Shown in pieces: positions 59,455 through 64,000 of a stretch of 64,000 nt of DNA. Positions within the stretch are counted from its first letter, which is position 1; every line of letters begins with the position of its first letter. The DNA is taken from positions 1 through 64,000 of the forward strand of contig NZ_WVUG01000012.1 of assembly GCF_017614965.1 (NCBI RefSeq), in the 5' to 3' direction. The stretch is from Streptomyces griseorubiginosus. GTDB taxonomy: Bacteria > Actinomycetota > Actinomycetes > Streptomycetales > Streptomycetaceae. The position numbers were made by a program, and so were the translations under genes. Below the pieces are notes generated by a model. That model was not told where the DNA came from. It searched no databases and saw nothing but the letters and a program-made list of their open reading frames with translations.

Positions 59455-62400
59455 TCAGCGCGCGTCGAACCGGTCGATCACGAGATAGGTGCCTCCCGTC
59501 TTGGTGAGGGTGAGGGTGTGTCGTCCGAGCGGGAGGTTGCTGACGGAGTAGACGGTCTGCTGGGCCTGACGGCTCGTCGATGACGCGTCCACCGTGCCCT
59601 GGGAGGCGCCGTCGAGGGAGACCGCGATGGTGCCTTCGTCGGAGTTGGTCTCGGTGAGGAGGCTGATGCCGGTCCCGGTGAAGGTGACGGTGGCCGAGTC
59701 GCCGTTGGCCGTGGTGGCGTGGACGTCGTCCTGGTAGTCGCCGAAGCCGCGGTTGGCGTAGTGGTGCCAGGAGGCGCCGGTGTAGGTGAGGGAGGAGTTG
59801 GTGTCGTTGGCCACGCCGGTGACCTCGAAGGCGTCCAGTGTGGCCCAGGTGCCGCTGCGCTTGACGAGCTGGACGGTGTGACTGCCCGCGCTCAGTCCGC
59901 TGGTGCTGTAGATGACCGCCTGGGCCTGGCGGGTGGTGGCGTTGGTGTCGACCAGGCCCTTGGAGGTGCCGTCGATGAAGATCTCGACCTGTCCCTGGTC
60001 GGTGTTCTTCTCGCCGATGACCGAGACGGCGGTGCCGGTGAAGGTCAGTGAGGCGGTGTCGCCGTTGGTCTGCGTGGCGTGTACGGCGTCCTCGTAGTCG
60101 CCGAAGCCGCGGTTGCCGTTCGCCGTCCAGCCGCCGGTGTAGGAGATGGCGGTGTCGTCGTCGTCGATTCTGCCGGTCAGCGGCTGGTGGGCGCTGTCGG
60201 GGCCTGCGGCGGCGATGATGTCCTGGGCGGCGGAGGGCCAGGCGCCGCCGGAGACGATCGTGGCCTGGTTGAAGGTGATGTTGGTGCCGTTGTTCTGGTA
60301 GTTGCTGCGGTCCGAGTAGTTGTCGTGGATGTTGATGTCGTGGATGGTCGGCGTCCACATGCCGATCCAGTTGCCGCCGCCGGTGCGGGTGACGTTGTCG
60401 TGGGTGTTCCAGTACGAGCTGCCCTCGTCCTGGTACAGCCTGTTGTTGGTGTTGTTGGTGTTGTTGGTGTTGTTGGTGTTGTTGGTGACCTCGACGAGGT
60501 TGTTCGCCAGTACGGAGGTGGTGGAGCCGTCCCCGTTGCCCTGGCCGCCGTTGGTGTAGATGGGTCCGCCGTCGTGCAGGATGCTCATCACGTCGTGCAC
60601 GTGGTTGTTCAGGATCTGGTTGTGGCCGGCGTAGATGGTGCCGTGTGCGCAGGTGCTCAGGCCCTGGGCGGACTGCATGGAGCACGGTGAGGCGTAGCCC
60701 CAGCCCCAGCCGAGGGAGATGCCGGAGTAAGGGGTGTGGCCGATGTCGTTGTGCGAGAGGGTCAGGTCGCGGGTGTAGCCGGCCCAGATGCCGACCGCGT
60801 CGGAGTAGTCCCGGCCGACGTCGGAGATCCAGTTCTGGGAGACGGTGTCGCCCGTGGTCATGCGGCCGGTGTCGGTGAGGTAGTAGTCGTCGACATCGCC
60901 GACGGAGACGCCGCCGCCGGAGGTGTCGTGGATGAAGTTTCCGGTGATCGTGGAGTTCTGGGTGCCGTCGGCGAGGTCGATGCCGGTGCCGCCGGTGTGG
61001 GTGATCTCGTCGCCGGTGAAGGTGATGTTCGTCCCGCGGTGGACCTGGACGGCTGCGGGGATGCGGGTGGGGGCGTTGGCGTTGGCGGGGTCCCACAGCA
61101 CGCCGGCCTGGTTGTCGATGTAGCCGGCTGTTGAGGGCAGTGTCCAGGTGGTGTAGGCGAGGGTCAGGCCCTGGAACGTGATGTCGTGCGCGGGCGTGAT
61201 CGTGTCCGGCACCACGGTGAAGCCGTCGAGGAGCATGTACGTCCCGCCGGTCATGACCAGCTTGATGGTGTGCTGGCCCTTGGTGAGGCCGCTGACGGAG
61301 GCGACGACCTGCTGGGCGAGCCGCGAGGAGCCGGCGGCGGACACGCTCTGGACCTTGGTGCCGTCGATGTAGACGTCGATGCCGCCCTCGTCGGTGTTGG
61401 TCTCCGACAGCACGTCGATCCCGGTCCCGGTGAAGGGGTAGCTCACCGAGTCGCCGTTGGTCGAGGTGGCGTGCACATCGTTGGAGAGGTCACCCACCGA
61501 ACGCCCACCGGAGTGACTCCAGGAGCCGGTGTAGGTGATGGACGCGTCCGTGTCGTTGACCGGGGTGAGGTGGCCGGGGGTGCCGCTGACGTTCAGCAGC
61601 GTCTCGGTGGTGGGCAGTTCCACGTCGGCGGTGCTGAGGTCCTCACCGGTGCGTGGCTTGTAGTACAGGTAGCCCGCCGAGCTGTCGAGATAGAACTCGC
61701 CCGGGGCGTCGAGCAGTTGGTAGGCGTTCTCCACGTAGCTGATCGCGCTCAGCTTCGGCAGCCCGGCGCCGTTGAAGGGGAAACCGCGGTTGGGCACCGA
61801 GGTGTTGTTGTTTGCGAAGCAGGTCGGGTCGACGTTGAGGCTGGAGCCGCCGCCGCTGGGGGCGGTGATGCTCGCCAGCGGGCAGCGCATCTGCTTCCAC
61901 TGGGTGTTGTCGACGATCTCCACCGACGACGGGTTGGTGAACGACGTGTAGGAGGAGTCGCTGGTGGTGAAGCTGGACCCGGAGAGGGTGAAACCCGACG
62001 GGTTGAGCGGTCCGCGTGCCCGCTGGGCCCGCACGCCGTCAACGAAGAGCTGTCGGCCCTGCGTGCCGGTCGGCACGGTGGCGCGGTAGATGTTCTTCGC
62101 GCTGTCGAAGAGGGAGAATCCGCTGATCTTCGTCGCACCGCTGAGGACGGGATTCTCGCCCGGGTGGGCAGCGTAGACCACCCGGTAGCCATTGCGCCCG
62201 GAGTCGGAGGCACCCAGGGCGAACGCCTGAGACAGACGGTAGGTGCCGCCGCGCAGATAGACGTCGATGTCGGCGGCCATGCCGGGGGCCAGGCCCGCCA
62301 CCTTGCTCTTGGCTCCGTCCAGACTGCACGGGGCGCTCTGCGAGCAGGTACTGCCGGAACCGGAGGGCGACGCGTAAAGCTGGGTCGGGGTGGCGGCGTA

Positions 62401-62496
62401 CGCCGGGCTGGGCACGGCGATCGCGGCGCATATCAGCGCCGCCAGGGTGCCGAGCGCACCGGTCAGGCCGACGGCTCTGGGACGGAACAACGACAT
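59455..62496 (-). CDS. Secreted right-handed beta-helix enzyme with three repeated beta-modules
   Basis: This encodes 1013 residues from ATG 62496 with TAGGAG upstream. Signal peptide: GALGTLAALICAAIAVPSPA ending at AYA-A. The N-terminal region (LYASPSGSGSTCSQ, DVYLRGGTYRLSQAFAL, GRQLFVDGVRAQRARG) matches beta-helix glycosidases of the GH120/GH141 kind. A ~110-residue module (res ~310-420) is inserted, then the helix coils resume (HTGGTGIDLADGTQNSTITG and similar). Two further copies of the module close the protein (res ~790-1013). Each copy has ..GD..DDVHAT..NGDS.., FTGTGI, and TGGTY..LD.F. An NNT repeat lies between the helix coils. It likely cleaves a plant or fungal cell-wall glycan outside the cell. 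Confidence 0.8.
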   Translation of the reverse strand: MSLFRPRAVGLTGALGTLAALICAAIAVPSPAYAATPTQLYASPSGSGSTCSQSAPCSLDGAKSKVAGLAPGMAADIDVYLRGGTYRLSQAFALGASDSGRNGYRVVYAAHPGENPVLSGATKISGFSLFDSAKNIYRATVPTGTQGRQLFVDGVRAQRARGPLNPSGFTLSGSSFTTSDSSYTSFTNPSSVEIVDNTQWKQMRCPLASITAPSGGGSSLNVDPTCFANNNTSVPNRGFPFNGAGLPKLSAISYVENAYQLLDAPGEFYLDSSAGYLYYKPRTGEDLSTADVELPTTETLLNVSGTPGHLTPVNDTDASITYTGSWSHSGGRSVGDLSNDVHATSTNGDSVSYPFTGTGIDVLSETNTDEGGIDVYIDGTKVQSVSAAGSSRLAQQVVASVSGLTKGQHTIKLVMTGGTYMLLDGFTVVPDTITPAHDITFQGLTLAYTTWTLPSTAGYIDNQAGVLWDPANANAPTRIPAAVQVHRGTNITFTGDEITHTGGTGIDLADGTQNSTITGNFIHDTSGGGVSVGDVDDYYLTDTGRMTTGDTVSQNWISDVGRDYSDAVGIWAGYTRDLTLSHNDIGHTPYSGISLGWGWGYASPCSMQSAQGLSTCAHGTIYAGHNQILNNHVHDVMSILHDGGPIYTNGGQGNGDGSTTSVLANNLVEVTNNTNNTNNTNNTNNRLYQDEGSSYWNTHDNVTRTGGGNWIGMWTPTIHDINIHDNYSDRSNYQNNGTNITFNQATIVSGGAWPSAAQDIIAAAGPDSAHQPLTGRIDDDDTAISYTGGWTANGNRGFGDYEDAVHATQTNGDTASLTFTGTAVSVIGEKNTDQGQVEIFIDGTSKGLVDTNATTRQAQAVIYSTSGLSAGSHTVQLVKRSGTWATLDAFEVTGVANDTNSSLTYTGASWHHYANRGFGDYQDDVHATTANGDSATVTFTGTGISLLTETNSDEGTIAVSLDGASQGTVDASSTSRQAQQTVYSVSNLPLGRHTLTLTKTGGTYLVIDRFDAR
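60443..60487. repeat. Five tandem 9-bp units encoding Asn-Asn-Thr repeats
   Basis: TTGTTGGTG is repeated five times without error (minus-strand CACCAACAA), giving N-N-T triplets inside the beta-helix enzyme. In-frame copy changes would lengthen or shorten the loop without disrupting the frame. Confidence 0.85.
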
Positions 62497-62620
62497 TGGT
62501 GCTCCTACGGGGAGGCGTGAGGAGCCCCATCCGCAGTTGCCTGGGAGAGGGCGAACAGATCCGACCTACTTGGGGGAAATTTTGGGGACGTATGAGGATG
62601 TACAGCGAAGGGGGAAAATA

Positions 62621-62642
62621 AGATCCGGTATACATCGGATCT
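62621..62642. promoter_or_regulatory. Palindromic site upstream of the beta-helix enzyme gene
   Basis: AGATCCG - GTATACAT - CGGATCT is a perfect 7-bp inverted repeat with an AT-rich centre, 125 bp upstream of the minus-strand start, in an AT-rich patch of this GC-rich genome. It is a good candidate operator for glycan-induced control. Confidence 0.5.
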
Positions 62643-62852
62643 ATATCTTCGAGGGGAGGCTACGGGGACGCCCTGTCATGGGCAAGAGAGCGGAACGGGG
62701 GATTCCGGCGAGGAGTTGAGTCGGTCGGAGCGGGGTTTTGGTGTACCCGGCGGTAGCTCCAACACTGGTCCGTGACTGATGGTTCCAGGGGAGCGGCTGC
62801 GAAGTGCCGGGTGCAGGAGCTCGCCGCGGAAGAGATACGGGATGAGCCTGAC

Positions 62853-64000
62853 GTGACCAGCGTGACCCGCGAGTTGGGTGGCCTGCCCGCTCCCTTCACC
62901 AGTTTTGTGGGGCGGCGCCAGGAGATGGCCGACGTGCGCCGTCTCCTCGGCAGTTCGAGGCTGGTGACGTTGACGGGCGCGGGCGGGGTTGGCAAGACAC
63001 GGCTGGCGCTGCAGGCGGCCGCCGCGTCGGCGCGTGCGTTCCCGGCCGGCGTGTGGCTGGTGGATCTGGCCCCGGTGCGCGATCCGGCGCTGGTGGCGGA
63101 CACGGCGGCGGTGGCGCTGGGAGTGGCGGACCAGGGCACCCGGCCGGTGGTGGAACTGCTGGTGGCGCGGGTGTCGGGGCGGCGGCTGCTGATGGTGCTG
63201 GACAACTGCGAGCACCTGGTGGAGGCGTGTGCGCAGCTGGTCCAGTCCCTACTGTCGGCCACCTCCGAGGTGCGGATCCTGGCCACCAGCCGGGAGACGC
63301 TGCAGTTGACGGGCGAACACGTCATCGCCGTCGCGCCGTTGCCCCAAGAGGAGGCGACCGAGCTGCTGGTGCAGCGGACCGCCGCAGTGCGGCCCGGTTT
63401 CCAGCTCACCGAAACGAACCGGGCCGCGATAAGCCGGCTGTGCGAAGCCCTGGACGGGTTGCCGCTGGCGATCGAGCTGGCCGCCTCCCGGTTGCGCACC
63501 CTGGCCGTGGAACCGGCCATCGAGCGGCTGGACGACCGGTTCGCCCTGCTGACGGCCGGCAGCCGCGCCGCCAGGCCGCACCAGCGCACACTGCGTGCCG
63601 CGGTCGACTGGAGCTGGGAGCTGTGCGGCCCCGCCGAGCGGCTGCTGTGGAGCAGACTGTCGGTCTTCGCCGGCAGCTTCACCCTGGAGGCCGCGGAGGA
63701 TGTCTGTGCGGGCGAAGGCCTCCCCGCGGACGAGGTGTTGGACGTGCTGGACCGGCTGGTCGCCCAGTCCCTCGTCGAACACGCCGGCACCGAACTGCGC
63801 CCCCGCTACCGGCAGTTGGAGACAATCCGCCAGTACGGACGGGAGCACCTCACGCATGCGGGTGAGGAGCGGAGGCTGCGGCAACGGCACCGCGACTTCT
63901 TCCACGCCCTGGCCGAGGACTGTTACCAGTCCTGGTTCGGCCCTCGTCAGGCGGATCTCGTGGCCGGGCTGCGCGCCGACCACAGTAACCTGATCGCGGC
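62853..64000 (+). CDS. NB-ARC/AfsR-like ATPase regulator, N-terminal part (3' end outside window)
   Basis: An open frame from GTG 62853 (start uncertain; GTG 62862 and in-frame codons upstream are possible) runs off the window end with 382 residues visible. It begins LGGLPAPFTSFVGRRQEMAD, then Walker A LTGAGGVGKTRLALQAA and Walker B RRLLMVLDNCEHLVEACAQL. A sensor ATSRETLQLTGEHV, GLPLAIELAASRLRTLA and the winged-helix part RTLRAAVDWSWELC follow, leading into TPR-like helices. No N-terminal SARP domain precedes it. Such proteins end in TPR or LuxR-type domains and act as pathway regulators. Confidence 0.85.
   Translation, partial: MTSVTRELGGLPAPFTSFVGRRQEMADVRRLLGSSRLVTLTGAGGVGKTRLALQAAAASARAFPAGVWLVDLAPVRDPALVADTAAVALGVADQGTRPVVELLVARVSGRRLLMVLDNCEHLVEACAQLVQSLLSATSEVRILATSRETLQLTGEHVIAVAPLPQEEATELLVQRTAAVRPGFQLTETNRAAISRLCEALDGLPLAIELAASRLRTLAVEPAIERLDDRFALLTAGSRAARPHQRTLRAAVDWSWELCGPAERLLWSRLSVFAGSFTLEAAEDVCAGEGLPADEVLDVLDRLVAQSLVEHAGTELRPRYRQLETIRQYGREHLTHAGEERRLRQRHRDFFHALAEDCYQSWFGPRQADLVAGLRADHSNLIA

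Noticed and set aside
61186-62520. 444-codon plus-strand frame opposite the beta-helix enzyme
   Set aside because: The translation is Gly/Val/Arg-rich with no family features and is fully explained as antisense of the secreted protein's codon bias.
1-64000. CRISPR arrays, rRNA operons, prophage or integrated-element boundaries
   Set aside because: No regularly spaced repeats, no rRNA-like sequence, no integrase gene and no tRNA-flanked attachment site were found on reading through the window.

Overview
The window looks like a Streptomyces (or close relative) chromosome. GC is very high with strong third-position GC, GTG and TTG starts are frequent, and genes are packed with ATGA/GTGA overlaps. 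The gene content is also typical: a kdp potassium system, TAT or lipoprotein sugar-binding proteins, PaaX/AraC/GntR/PucR/MerR/ArsR regulators, a desaturase with its ferredoxin reductase, and secreted glycan-active enzymes. I see no rRNA, tRNA, CRISPR array, prophage or intact insertion sequence. The window reads as an accessory, chromosome-arm style region with several decayed genes.

Layout. 1-3.7 kb: the end of a PaaX regulator, a PPOX-fold protein whose frame runs on antisense through it, two tandem MmcQ/YjbR proteins, an AraC regulator and a small membrane protein. 4-7.2 kb: a four-helix-bundle membrane protein converging on a Na+/H+ antiporter. 7.4-15.8 kb: a kdp locus in the order kdpD, 27-residue peptide, kdpF, A, B, C, kdpE, so the sensor and regulator genes flank the transporter. 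15.8-17.8 kb: 2-keto-3-deoxygluconate kinase and KDPG aldolase, with remnants of a dehydratase and an SMP-30 lactonase on either side. 18-22.2 kb: two converging genes for CDP-glycerol-type polymer synthesis (teichoic-acid-like).

22.4-31.3 kb: an ABC sugar importer operon (binding protein, two permeases, PfkB kinase, GH4 glycosidase), a secreted GH114 polygalactosaminidase-like protein and a Gfo/Idh/MocA oxidoreductase. The GH114 gene and a second site upstream of the ABC operon carry the same 177-bp promoter-plus-leader, a duplicated and apparently structured element that is the most interesting feature here. 31.9-35.3 kb: a PucR-type regulator divergent from a ferredoxin reductase/fatty-acid desaturase pair. 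36.2-46.1 kb: an L-rhamnose/L-fucose type sugar locus (two GntR regulators, SDR dehydrogenase, lactonase-like amidohydrolase, rhamnose mutarotase, a 668-residue protein of unknown function, ABC importer) that contains a shattered second KDPG aldolase gene.

46.3-54 kb: a lipoprotein, an OmpR-type two-component system, a LysR regulator beside small dimeric alpha-beta barrel genes, a phzF gene frameshifted at a TGCG tetranucleotide repeat, and small membrane proteins. 54.2-59.3 kb: a MerR/SDR divergent pair with a textbook operator, a SulP transporter and an ArsR regulator whose upstream regions share a palindromic site, and a truncated haemoglobin. 59.5-64 kb: a 1013-residue secreted beta-helix enzyme with three copies of a C-terminal-type module, then the start of a large NB-ARC/AfsR-like ATPase regulator cut by the window edge.
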